Source: Candidatus Aridivita willemsiae (GTDB taxonomy: Bacteria > Actinomycetota > CADDZG01 > WHSQ01). From it: a stretch of DNA of 32,571 nt. Within the stretch, counting starts at the first letter, position 1, and each line of letters opens with the position of its first letter. The translations under genes and the position numbers were made by a program. Below the pieces are notes generated by a model. The model made no database searches. It worked only from the letters and a program-made list of their open reading frames with translations, and was not told the origin of the DNA. Shown one piece after another: positions 7,721-15,301 of this stretch. The stretch spans positions 1-32,571 of the forward strand of contig JACCZU010000161.1 in the NCBI GenBank assembly GCA_013695835.1, in the 5' to 3' direction.

Positions 7721-9207
7721 TGACCGAGCTGCTTCTCGGCTTCGACGTCGGCACCTCGAGCTCGAAGGGGTGCCTCGTCCGTCCCGGCGGTGAGGTCGTG
7801 GCGCGTGCCGAGCGCGCCCATGAGGTCACCCGGCCGCATCCGGGATGGGTCGAGTCCGATCCCGAGAAGGTCTGGTGGGACGACTTCGTGGCCATCTGCA
7901 GGGAGCTCCTCGACGGCGCCGACGATGAGGTAGCAGCGGTCGGCTGTAGTGGGATGGGGCCCTGTCTCGTCGCCGCCGGGGCCGACGGACGGCCCCTTCG
8001 CCCAGCAATCCTGTATGGGATCGACTCACGGGCGTCACGCGAGATCATCGAGCTCACCGAGCGTTATGGAGCCGACGCCATCCTGGCGCGCGGCGGCTCG
8101 CCGCTGACGACTCAGGCGGTCGGCCCCAAGCTTCTGTGGCTGAGGCGCAACGAGCCCGAGGTGTGGAGCAAGACCATCTTCTTCTTCACGGTGAGCTCCT
8201 ATCTGGTGCACAGGCTCACGGGTGAGTACGTCCTCGATCATCACTCAGCGAGCCGCTGCGATCCCCTCTACGACATGAGCGCCAACGCCTGGATAGACGA
8301 GTGGTGCGAGGAGGTTGCTCCCGGGCTCGACTGGCCGTCCCTTTTGTGGTCGACCGAGATCGCAGGGAGCGTGACCGGTGAGGCGGCGGCTGCAACCGGG
8401 CTCAAGGCCGGCACACCGGTAACGGCCGGGACCATGGACACCTGGGCGGAGGCGGCTAGCGTCGATGTGCAGGAGCCCGGTGACATGATGCTCATGTACG
8501 GGACGACGATGTTTTTGATCGAGGTCGCAAGCGAGGCGCGCTCGCACCCCAAGCTGTGGAGCACGGTCAGCTTCTCTCCCGGCACTCACAACCTGGCCGG
8601 AGGAATGGCGACCTCGGGAGCCATTGCCCAGTGGTTCCGCAAGATTGCGAGCGACCCCGACTGGCAGGTGCTCGAAGACGAGGCCTCTGCGGCGCCCCCT
8701 GGGGCCAACGGGCTTGTCGTGCTCCCCTACTTCTCGGGCGAGCGCGCGCCGCTCTTCGATCCCAAAGCGCGCGGCGTCATCTTCGGGCTCACCCTCGGGC
8801 ACGGCCGGGGGCATATCTACCGCGCTCTTCTCGAGGGCACCGGTTACGGCGTCAGGCACATGCTCGACACCATGAAGGAGGCGGGCGGAGGGGCAGGCTC
8901 CAGGCTGGTGGCCGTGGGAGGCGGGACCAAAGGGCCGTTGTGGCCGCAGATCGTCTCGGACATCACCGGCCGAGCGCAGCAGCTGCCCACGGAGACCATA
9001 GGGGCGAGCGCGGGGGACGCTTTCCTTGCCGCAGTGGGCAGCGGTGTGGCCCAACCCGATGATCGCTGGAATGCCATCGGGGGCACCGTGACCCCGAACG
9101 CCTCTGCGCGCTCGACCTATGACGAGCTCTATTCGATCTACAGGGACCTCTACACCGACACGCGCGCCCAGGCACACGCGCTTGCGGACTTACAAACGGA
9201 GGAGTGA
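7720..9207 (+). CDS. FGGY family carbohydrate kinase (xylulokinase-like)
   Basis: 495 residues from the ATG at 7720, overlapping the SDR stop by one base; the open frame upstream of this is not coding. The N-terminal phosphate-1 loop LGFDVGTSSSKG (about 6-17), a central GTMDTWAEA with the probable catalytic Asp, an adenosine-binding VGGGTKGPLWPQIVSDITG segment and ETIGASAGDAFLA near the C-terminus match the FGGY family. It phosphorylates a pentulose or similar sugar with ATP in the cytoplasm. Xylulokinase-like is the closest general match, but FGGY specificity is not reliably read by eye. Cotranscription with the SDR is very likely. No transporter or isomerase for the sugar is nearby. Confidence 0.85.
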   Translation: MTELLLGFDVGTSSSKGCLVRPGGEVVARAERAHEVTRPHPGWVESDPEKVWWDDFVAICRELLDGADDEVAAVGCSGMGPCLVAAGADGRPLRPAILYGIDSRASREIIELTERYGADAILARGGSPLTTQAVGPKLLWLRRNEPEVWSKTIFFFTVSSYLVHRLTGEYVLDHHSASRCDPLYDMSANAWIDEWCEEVAPGLDWPSLLWSTEIAGSVTGEAAAATGLKAGTPVTAGTMDTWAEAASVDVQEPGDMMLMYGTTMFLIEVASEARSHPKLWSTVSFSPGTHNLAGGMATSGAIAQWFRKIASDPDWQVLEDEASAAPPGANGLVVLPYFSGERAPLFDPKARGVIFGLTLGHGRGHIYRALLEGTGYGVRHMLDTMKEAGGGAGSRLVAVGGGTKGPLWPQIVSDITGRAQQLPTETIGASAGDAFLAAVGSGVAQPDDRWNAIGGTVTPNASARSTYDELYSIYRDLYTDTRAQAHALADLQTEE

Positions 9208-9335
9208 GGCGAGTCGGCGCTTGATCCCACGGTTGTAATTGTCAAGTCGTCGACCTGGCGGCGGAGGAGATCGGTGACGCGGTCCCGACCTTTCGACTGC
9301 GTGATCACGAGCGGCTCGCTGAATGGTCCAGCTGG

Positions 9336-10673
9336 TTACGTCCGGTCGTGGTCCGGCGCTCGTTGATGGCCAAGGGCCAACACCGCGGCCCCGATCAATC
9401 CTGCGGCCAAAGACGCGAACAAGACCCCGACCTTGGCTTCAGCAACGAGCCGGCCATCATCAAACGCGAGCGACCCCACGAAGAGAGAAACCGTGAAACC
9501 GATGCCTGCGACGATGGACGCTCCCACAACGTGCCGCCATTGCACCCCATCGGGAAGACGTCCAAGTCCCAATCTCACAGACAGCCACGTAGCACCCGAG
9601 ATGCCGACGGTCTTGCCCACAATGAGTCCGGCCACGACCCCAACCGCTACGTTCGAACTCAGGGCATCGCCGATGCTGCCTAGGCTCAAGGCAACGCCGG
9701 CATTCGCAAGGGCGAACAGCGGGATCACCAAGTAGCTCGTCCACGGATGGAGAAGGTGCTCGAGTCGCTCGGCCACCGACACAACCTCATTCGATTGCAA
9801 CTGCACCGCTCTGAGACTCTCTGCATCCGGCTCGACCGCCAATGCACTTGTCTCGTCGAGCACATCTGCGAACCCTCGGGGGTCTGTTGGGCGCGCTGGG
9901 GTGAGCAGTCCCAGAGCAGCCCCCGCGATCGTGGCGTGAGCACCGGACTCGAACGTCGCCACCCAGACCCCAACCCCGATGAGCGCGTAGATAGGGGTCC
10001 AGTAGACCCTCAGCCTGCGAAGAAGGATGACCGCGGTCAGAAGACCAGCCGCAGCGAGCAGCCAGCCGACCTCGATGCCGGCGGAGTAGAACAAAGCGAT
10101 AACCAAGATCACTCCGATGTCATCGACGATCGCGAGGCTCAGGAGAAAGACCTTGAGACCCGAAGGGATCCGATTGGACAACAGCGCCAGCACCGCGACC
10201 GCGAAGGCGATGTCTGTCGCCATCGGGATGCCCCACCCGGCGACTCCAGCGCTGCCTGCGTTGAACATGACGTAAACGAGAGCGGGAGCCATCATCCCCC
10301 CGATCGCGGCGGCTACCGGAATCATCGCTTTCCGCACATCATTCAGCTCTCCCAATACGAGCTCACGCTTGATCTCCAGACCGACCACGAAGAAGAAGAG
10401 CGCCATCAAGCCGTCGTTGATCCAATGCCGAATGTCCTGGGCGAGCTCCAGGCTTCCGAGGGCAAACCGCAGCTCCGTTCGCCATAGTGATTCGTAGGAG
10501 TTGGCGAAGGGCGAGTTCGCCCACACAAGCGCCGCCACAGTCGCACCAAGAAGAACGATCCCACCAGCCGCTTCTGTCCTGAGGAACGTCCGCAGCGGGC
10601 GAGCTATCAGACGGGGCAAGACGCGGTCACTCGACAGCCACGAGTTCCGAAGTGGGGACTTTGGGGGCGACAT
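9336..10673 (-). CDS. nhaA: Na+/H+ antiporter NhaA
   Basis: 445 residues from the ATG at 10673, chosen because CCAGGAG sits just upstream; the open frame reaches 10754 but through the structured leader. It exchanges sodium (or lithium) for protons across the cytoplasmic membrane. There are about eleven or twelve hydrophobic segments. The ion-site aspartates are present: Asp184-Asp185 in AIVDDIGVI (equivalent to E. coli 163/164) and Asp154 in MATDIAFA (E. coli 133); a VGKTVGI segment carries the conserved lysine. The hydrophilic stretch around TDPRGFADVLDE is a typical inserted loop. It is convergent with the FGGY kinase (128 bp gap in which I see no other gene) and downstream of asnB on the same strand. 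Confidence 0.95.
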   Translation of the reverse strand: MSPPKSPLRNSWLSSDRVLPRLIARPLRTFLRTEAAGGIVLLGATVAALVWANSPFANSYESLWRTELRFALGSLELAQDIRHWINDGLMALFFFVVGLEIKRELVLGELNDVRKAMIPVAAAIGGMMAPALVYVMFNAGSAGVAGWGIPMATDIAFAVAVLALLSNRIPSGLKVFLLSLAIVDDIGVILVIALFYSAGIEVGWLLAAAGLLTAVILLRRLRVYWTPIYALIGVGVWVATFESGAHATIAGAALGLLTPARPTDPRGFADVLDETSALAVEPDAESLRAVQLQSNEVVSVAERLEHLLHPWTSYLVIPLFALANAGVALSLGSIGDALSSNVAVGVVAGLIVGKTVGISGATWLSVRLGLGRLPDGVQWRHVVGASIVAGIGFTVSLFVGSLAFDDGRLVAEAKVGVLFASLAAGLIGAAVLALGHQRAPDHDRT

Positions 10674-10785
10674 CACATCTCCTGGTCCGCGCCGATACAA
10701 TCGCCGACCAGGCTTCCCGGCACACCTGACATCAGGATAGACGAGTCGGAGCAATCAGGCTTCGTGCCTCGGAAAGTCGGTGCTC
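10674..10785 (-). promoter_or_regulatory. Structured nhaA leader, candidate cation-responsive riboswitch
   Basis: On the minus strand the nhaA 5' leader can fold in several ways. A perfect 7-bp stem pairs CCTGGTC (10706-10712) with GACCAGG (10681-10687), an 18-nt loop apart, and the second arm contains most of the ribosome binding site. The CCTG of the first arm could instead pair with CAGG at 10725-10728, freeing the site. Further upstream GAGCA (10781-10785) pairs with TGCTC (10749-10753), enclosing a small AGGC/GCCT hairpin (10757-10769). Mutually exclusive stems around the ribosome binding site are the layout of a translational riboswitch. Bacterial nhaA genes are known to be controlled by lithium/sodium-sensing RNA classes, but I cannot match this leader to a named class. 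Confidence 0.45.
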
Positions 10786-10833
10786 ACCCTCCGGCCGGCC
10801 GAGAAGTCACCTTCGCATGAGGCGACGAATCCA

Positions 10834-12351
10834 TTAGGAGAAAGCTGGGCGCTCCGACCAGCGGCCCATGTTGGCGAGCACGGGCTCGGGGTTGTCGTAG
10901 GCGTCGACGAGGAGACGGTGATAGAAGCCCTCCTCGGACGAGCGCAACCCGGCCCCTTTGTGGCGTTGACGGTAGTCCCTGAGCTCGCCGGCGCCGGAGC
11001 TCAACCCGGACACCCCGGCCAGGAGATCCACGGTTCCGCTTCCTTCGTCGAACTGCTCCTTGTCGCGCCACACTATGGCGTGGGGGAGCAGGTCCTCGAA
11101 CGCCTGGCGGAGTATCCACTTCCCTTGCGGGTAGTCCTTGGAGAGCTTGAGCTCGGCGGGGACCTTGCGCCCAAGCTCGACCGCCTCGAGATCGAGGAAG
11201 GGCACCCGGCCCTCGATCGAGTGCGCCATCGTCATGCGATCCACGCGCTGAAGGTTGATGTTGTGCAGAGAGCTAACCGAACGGTACAGCTCTTCTTGGA
11301 GCGTGGCCTCGCTTGGGATGCCCTTGTAATAGTCGTACCCGGCGAAGATCTCGTCCGCCCCTTCGCCCGTGAGCACGACCTTGACATGCTCGGCGGCAAG
11401 CCGGGAGGTGAAATAGCACGGGATGGCTGAGCGAACGAGATCTTGATCGAATGACTCGAGGTAGTAGATGATCTCGGGCAGGCAGGCCGCAACCTCGTCT
11501 GGAGTCATCACATACTCGTGATGGATGGTGTCGAGATGGCCTGCGACCACGCGTGCCGCTTCGAGGTCGTTGCTGCCCTCGACGCCAACCGCGAATGTGT
11601 GCAACTCATCGAGCTGGCTGCGCGCCAGCGCTGCGATGATGCTGCTGTCAAGTCCTCCGGACAGAAACGCCCCGACTGGAACGTCGCTCATGAGGTGTTT
11701 GATCACCACCCGCTCGATGGTTTCGCGAACCATTGCCACATAATCGGCGATGGTGCGGCCCTCGGCGTGCTTGGGCGCCGTCGCGCTCGCAAGCGAGTGG
11801 AAGGACGAGAGCCCACTCGCGGAGTCCCACACGTGGCCGGGTGGGAATTCCCTGACCTGGTCGGCCCGCGGGTCGAATGCCTTCAGCTCGGAGGCAAACA
11901 CGGTCGCATCGCCTAGCCGGCCGAGATAGAGGGGTTTGATGCCGATTGGGTCTCTCGCCACAATCAGTCTGTCCTCATCGGCAATGGCGAAGGAGTACAT
12001 GCCCTCGAGATGCCGTCCCAGGTTCGGCCCGTGCTCCTCGAAGAGGTGAAGGATGGCCTCGTTGTCGCTGCTGGTCGAGAATCCGTGGCACTGGGCAAGC
12101 TCAGGCTGGAGGGCGGGGAAGTTGTAGATCTCTCCGTTGGCCACGACCGCCCGCTTGGAGTCGTTGCTGAAGATGGGTTGCGCCCCACCATGCGGGTCCA
12201 CGATGCTGAGCCTGCGATGCCCAAGCGAAGGTGAACCGCCGGGGGCCGAATAAACGGCCTCGTCGTCCGGACCACGATGCGCCAAAGTGTCGATCATGTC
12301 TTGGACTGCGGCACCGCTTACGTCGCCGAATGCCCCCGCTATGCCGCACAA
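10834..12351 (-). CDS. asnB: Asparagine synthase (glutamine-hydrolysing), AsnB
   Basis: 505 residues from a TTG at 12351; this start is required because the catalytic Cys must be residue 2 (MCGIAG). The N-terminal Ntn glutaminase domain (about 1-185) has HRGPD at 26-30, RRLSIVD and NGEIYN at 72-77. The synthetase domain follows, with the PP-loop SGGLDSS at 231-237 and LTGEGADEIFAGYDYY. It makes asparagine from aspartate, glutamine and ATP in the cytoplasm. Length and motif order are those of bacterial AsnB. It lies behind the nitrilase-family gene with an 82-bp gap that contains a Rho-independent terminator only 33 nt before the start, so its expression may depend on read-through or a promoter inside the gap. 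Confidence 0.93.
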   Translation of the reverse strand: MCGIAGAFGDVSGAAVQDMIDTLAHRGPDDEAVYSAPGGSPSLGHRRLSIVDPHGGAQPIFSNDSKRAVVANGEIYNFPALQPELAQCHGFSTSSDNEAILHLFEEHGPNLGRHLEGMYSFAIADEDRLIVARDPIGIKPLYLGRLGDATVFASELKAFDPRADQVREFPPGHVWDSASGLSSFHSLASATAPKHAEGRTIADYVAMVRETIERVVIKHLMSDVPVGAFLSGGLDSSIIAALARSQLDELHTFAVGVEGSNDLEAARVVAGHLDTIHHEYVMTPDEVAACLPEIIYYLESFDQDLVRSAIPCYFTSRLAAEHVKVVLTGEGADEIFAGYDYYKGIPSEATLQEELYRSVSSLHNINLQRVDRMTMAHSIEGRVPFLDLEAVELGRKVPAELKLSKDYPQGKWILRQAFEDLLPHAIVWRDKEQFDEGSGTVDLLAGVSGLSSGAGELRDYRQRHKGAGLRSSEEGFYHRLLVDAYDNPEPVLANMGRWSERPAFS

Positions 12352-12384
12352 GGTCGAGTCACCTTCTCTTTCTTCTGCCGGATG

Positions 12385-12410
12385 AAAAAACCTGAGGCCA
12401 AGCCTACAGG
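12385..12410 (-). terminator. Rho-independent terminator between the nitrilase gene and asnB
   Basis: On the minus strand CCTG-T-AGGC, a TTG loop and GCCT-C-AGG form an interrupted hairpin immediately followed by six T. It ends 33 nt before the asnB start codon. It can terminate the nitrilase transcript or act as an attenuator of read-through into asnB. Confidence 0.6.
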
Positions 12411-12433
12411 AGGGGTGGGACTGGGCCGTGTGG

Positions 12434-13273
12434 TTAGAGGTCGCCGCCTTCGTAGATGAGGCGCTCGAGCTCCTTGCGAAGCAGGCCGAGGCGCGCCTCC
12501 TTGATGAGGGGGAGCTGCCATCGCTCGCGCCGCACGCGCGTCATGTCGACATCGACTACAAGCAGGTCTTCCTCATACCTCGGAGATTCTGCGACGACCT
12601 CTCCGGAGGGATCAACGACATGCGAGCCGCCCCAGAACGACAGGCCATCTTCGGTCCCCACCCTGTTGGCGAAAACGACGTAGCACTGAAACATCACGGC
12701 GTAGAAGCGCGTTATCTCGCGCCAGTGCCGGTCGAGGTCGGCCATTCCTGGGACCTCGCCCAGGGCGCTGCTTGCCGGTATGATCAAGATCTCGGCGCCG
12801 TCTTGCACACCGACGAAGGGCAGGCTCGGCTGCCAGGCATCGTTGCAGATCAGAAGCGCCATGCGGCCCACGAGGCTGTCGAAGGCCCGCATTGACTGGC
12901 CTGGGCTAAAGTGCTTTCTCTCCTCGAAGACGCCGTAGGTCGGTAGGTAGAGCTTGCGGTGCACCTGTGCAACCCCGCCACCCTCGACGTACGCCGCGCT
13001 GTTGTAGGTCCGTAAGGAGCTGCCCTCGAGGAAGCCGAGCACGCTCGCCATGCCCGAGGTCTCGGCGGCGTAGGTCCGAAAGCGCTGGTCCTCCGGCTCC
13101 ATGTAGACGTGGTGGCCGATGCGCCCGAGCGAATAGCCGGTGAGGCTGAGCTCAGGAAAGACCACAATGGAAGCGCCCCCGGCCCGCGCCTCGAGCGCCA
13201 CCTCGGCGGCCCGGGCGAAGTTCTTGTCGAGCTCGCCGAGGGCAGGGTTGGTCTGAGCTAAAGCGATCTTCAT
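12434..13273 (-). CDS. Carbon-nitrogen hydrolase (nitrilase superfamily)
   Basis: 279 residues. The Glu-Lys-Cys triad is clear: Glu41 (VVFPELSLTGY), Lys107 (VHRKLYLPTYGVFEE) and Cys143 (LLICNDAWQP). The sandwich fold hydrolyses amides or carbamoyl groups, releasing ammonia; the HRKLYLPTYGVFEE text resembles the N-carbamoyl/amidase branch and the glutaminase domains of NAD synthetases rather than true nitrilases. The C-terminal tail is highly charged. It starts 200 bp from the divergent DmdA-like gene, with the GGCAAC operator in that gap, and precedes asnB. A link to ammonia or amide metabolism is plausible; the substrate is not known. Confidence 0.85.
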   Translation of the reverse strand: MKIALAQTNPALGELDKNFARAAEVALEARAGGASIVVFPELSLTGYSLGRIGHHVYMEPEDQRFRTYAAETSGMASVLGFLEGSSLRTYNSAAYVEGGGVAQVHRKLYLPTYGVFEERKHFSPGQSMRAFDSLVGRMALLICNDAWQPSLPFVGVQDGAEILIIPASSALGEVPGMADLDRHWREITRFYAVMFQCYVVFANRVGTEDGLSFWGGSHVVDPSGEVVAESPRYEEDLLVVDVDMTRVRRERWQLPLIKEARLGLLRKELERLIYEGGDL

Positions 13274-13384
13274 TGCGAGGTTCCCGTTAGGTGGGCTAGG
13301 TGGGCTCGTGGACGGCCGACCCGCTCAACTCGGGCGGCGTGGTCATCATACAGACCCCACCGGCGTCCCAAGGGAAGCGAGCTT

Positions 13385-13420
13385 GCTAATATGGCAACCA
13401 TAGTTGCGAATAACGCTACA
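13385..13420. promoter_or_regulatory. Operator A (GGCAAC-N4-GTTGC) before the DmdA-like gene
   Basis: GGCAAC at 13393-13398, four bases, GTTGC at 13403-13407 form an inverted repeat. It is preceded by GCTAATAT and followed, after seven bases, by GCTACA and then a TAGGGA box (13427-13432) that may be the -10. The same order and the same 7-base gap to GCTACA recur at 27072-27107 (operator C) in front of the second iclR. This is the strongest evidence that the two regions bind the same regulator, probably an IclR-family protein. Confidence 0.6.
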
Positions 13421-13473
13421 CAGTGATAGGGATAAAACGCAAGTCCAACCGGCCACAGGCAAGGAGTAAAGCA

Positions 13474-14658
13474 GTGCGAGTTCCATACGACAGCCCCAGG
13501 ATCCACCTCTACACGCGCATCCGGAAGTCTCCGTATTTCTATGCGTCGCGCCGCCACGGTGTGCAGTCCTACTCGGTCTGCAACCGCATGTACCACCCCC
13601 GCCACTACGACGACCCCATCGCCGAGTACTGGAAGCTCGTGAACGACGTCACGCTGTGGGACGTCGGAGTTGAGCGCCAGGTCGAGATCACCGGGCCCGA
13701 TGCCTTCGCCCTCACCAACATGCTGACCCCGCGCGACCTCCACAAATGTGCCGTCGGCCAGTGCAAGTTCGTTCTTAACACCGACGGCGACGGCGGGATC
13801 ATCAACAACCCGGTGCTGCTTCGCCTCGGGGAGAATCATTTCTGGCTGTCCGTCGCCGACGGTGACGTGCTCCTGTGGGCCAAGGCCGTCGCCGCCGTCT
13901 CGGGCCTCAACGTAGACATCAAGGAGCCCGATGTGGCGCCCGTGCAGGTTCAGGGACCGAAGTCCAAGGACACCATGGTCGACCTCTTTGGCGACGGGAT
14001 CCTCGACCTCCGCTACTACTGGATGAGTGAGTTCGAGCTCGATGGGCTCGACGTCGTCGTGTCGCGCACCGGTTACACCGGCGAGGTCGGCTACGAGATT
14101 TACCTCCGCAACGCAAGCCGGGACGCGCTCACGCTGTGGGACAAAGTGCTCGAGGCGGGTCGGCCCCACGGGATCGCGGTGATCGGGCCGTGCCAGATCC
14201 GGCGGGTCGAGGCTGGCATCCTCAGCTACGGCTCGGACATTGCGGTGGACAACAACAAGCTCAACAACTACGGGTTCCTAAACCCCTACGAGGTCGGGCT
14301 CGATTACACGGTGAACCTCGACCAAGAGGCGGACTTCATCGGCAAAGAGGCGCTGAAGCGCATCGCCGCCGAGGGTGTTAGCCGCAAAGTGGTGGGGATC
14401 GAGCTCGAGGGGGATCCAATCATCGGCTACATCGAGGACTATCTCGCAGTGATGGACGACGCCGACGACCTCATCGGCCAGGTCTCGAGCGTCTTCTACT
14501 CGCCCAGGCTCGAGCGAAACATCGGTTATGCGCTGGTTCCGAGTGCGTACGCCGAGCTCGGCTCGAAGCTGAAGGTCAGGTCGGCCAAGGGCGACTACAC
14601 GGCGCTCGTGGTGGAGAAGCCCTTCATTGATCCACGCAAGGAGACGCCCAAGATCTGA
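13474..14658 (+). CDS. GcvT/DmdA-like tetrahydrofolate-dependent demethylase
   Basis: 394 residues from the GTG at 13474, chosen for the AAGGAG 8 nt upstream; the ATG at 13423 lies in the promoter region. The protein belongs to the aminomethyltransferase (GcvT) superfamily. The segments RIRKSPYFYASRRHGVQSYSVCNR, WDVGVERQVEI, LTPRDLHKCAVGQC, AVQVQGPKS-type text and IRRVEAGILSYGSD follow the order seen in DMSP demethylase DmdA. Such enzymes move a methyl group from a methylated onium compound to tetrahydrofolate, giving 5-methyl-THF. Here the neighbours are betaine and sarcosine genes, so glycine betaine, dimethylglycine or a related compound is as likely as DMSP. It stands alone on the plus strand behind operator A and converges on fchA. 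Confidence 0.75.
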   Translation: MRVPYDSPRIHLYTRIRKSPYFYASRRHGVQSYSVCNRMYHPRHYDDPIAEYWKLVNDVTLWDVGVERQVEITGPDAFALTNMLTPRDLHKCAVGQCKFVLNTDGDGGIINNPVLLRLGENHFWLSVADGDVLLWAKAVAAVSGLNVDIKEPDVAPVQVQGPKSKDTMVDLFGDGILDLRYYWMSEFELDGLDVVVSRTGYTGEVGYEIYLRNASRDALTLWDKVLEAGRPHGIAVIGPCQIRRVEAGILSYGSDIAVDNNKLNNYGFLNPYEVGLDYTVNLDQEADFIGKEALKRIAAEGVSRKVVGIELEGDPIIGYIEDYLAVMDDADDLIGQVSSVFYSPRLERNIGYALVPSAYAELGSKLKVRSAKGDYTALVVEKPFIDPRKETPKI

Positions 14659-14671
14659 ACCGCCCGGCGCC

Positions 14672-14723
14672 GGCGGCGGTCACAGGGCCGCCACTCTGCC
14701 TGCGACGGTCACAAGACCGTCGC
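14672..14723. terminator. Inverted repeats between convergent genes (possible bidirectional terminator)
   Basis: Two hairpins lie between the DmdA-like stop (14658) and fchA: GGCGGC (14672-14677) with GCCGCC (14687-14692), and a perfect GCGACGGTC / GACCGTCGC pair with an ACAA loop at 14702-14723 that overlaps the fchA stop codon. No T-run follows either one, so termination is likely but not certain. Confidence 0.4.
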
Positions 14724-15284
14724 GGTCGCCCGCTCGGCGGCGGTGGATGCGGTCGACGCATAGGCTTTGCCCTGCGCGCTGCGCCCGTCATCGTCGCCGG
14801 GGCCGAGGTTGATGGCAACGAGAACCGCAGCGCTGCGAGCCCCCGCCGCCGCGAGCAGAGCCGCAGCGACGGCGTCTCCCCGCAGGTTCGGGTTGCCGTT
14901 CTCGGCAAGCACGGCCGCCATGGGGCCGAGCTCGGCCGCCGCCTCTGCGACTGCAAGCGGCACGTCGGCCGCCGCCGACAACGCGGCGCCGATCAACTCT
15001 GCGCGCCGCTCTGAAGGCAGGTCCTTAAGGGGCCGGTTGGCGGCGAGAACGCGCGTGTACGCCTCTGCATCTGCTTGCGCAAGGGGTGCGGTCCTTGCTC
15101 TCAAGTCCTCGGCCCGCGCCACGAGCTCGGCCGCCCCGTCCATGTGCTCGAGGGAAAGGCGCGCGGCCATCGCGACAAGCGCCGCAGCCATGCTCACAGA
15201 TGCGGCTGTCGCCGCACCTCCGCCCGGCGCAGGCTCCCCGGACGCGATGCGGTCGAGGAAGGCGCCGAGGCTCCCGTCAAGCAA
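14709..15284 (-). CDS. fchA: Methenyltetrahydrofolate cyclohydrolase, FTCD_C/FchA family
   Basis: 191 residues from a TTG at 15284 with AAAGGG 7 nt upstream. The all-helical cyclodeaminase/cyclohydrolase fold is indicated by SGEPAPGGGAATAASVSMAAAL near the N-terminus (the family's folate-binding Gly-rich region), LAQADAEAY and GNPNLRGDAVAAALLAAAGARSA in the second half. Members either remove ammonia from formimino-THF or interconvert 5,10-methenyl-THF and 10-formyl-THF. The position directly after fhs (17-bp gap) favours the cyclohydrolase role as in FchA of acetogens and methylotrophs. It is the last gene of the iclR-sox-fhs operon. Confidence 0.8.
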   Translation of the reverse strand: MLDGSLGAFLDRIASGEPAPGGGAATAASVSMAAALVAMAARLSLEHMDGAAELVARAEDLRARTAPLAQADAEAYTRVLAANRPLKDLPSERRAELIGAALSAAADVPLAVAEAAAELGPMAAVLAENGNPNLRGDAVAAALLAAAGARSAAVLVAINLGPGDDDGRSAQGKAYASTASTAAERATATVL

Positions 15285-15301
15285 GTCCGGGCCCTTTCTC
15301 G

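Noticed and set aside
9208-9335. Possible small gene between the FGGY kinase and nhaA
   Set aside because: No frame with a ribosome binding site and no clear terminator hairpin were seen; it is treated as plain convergent spacer.
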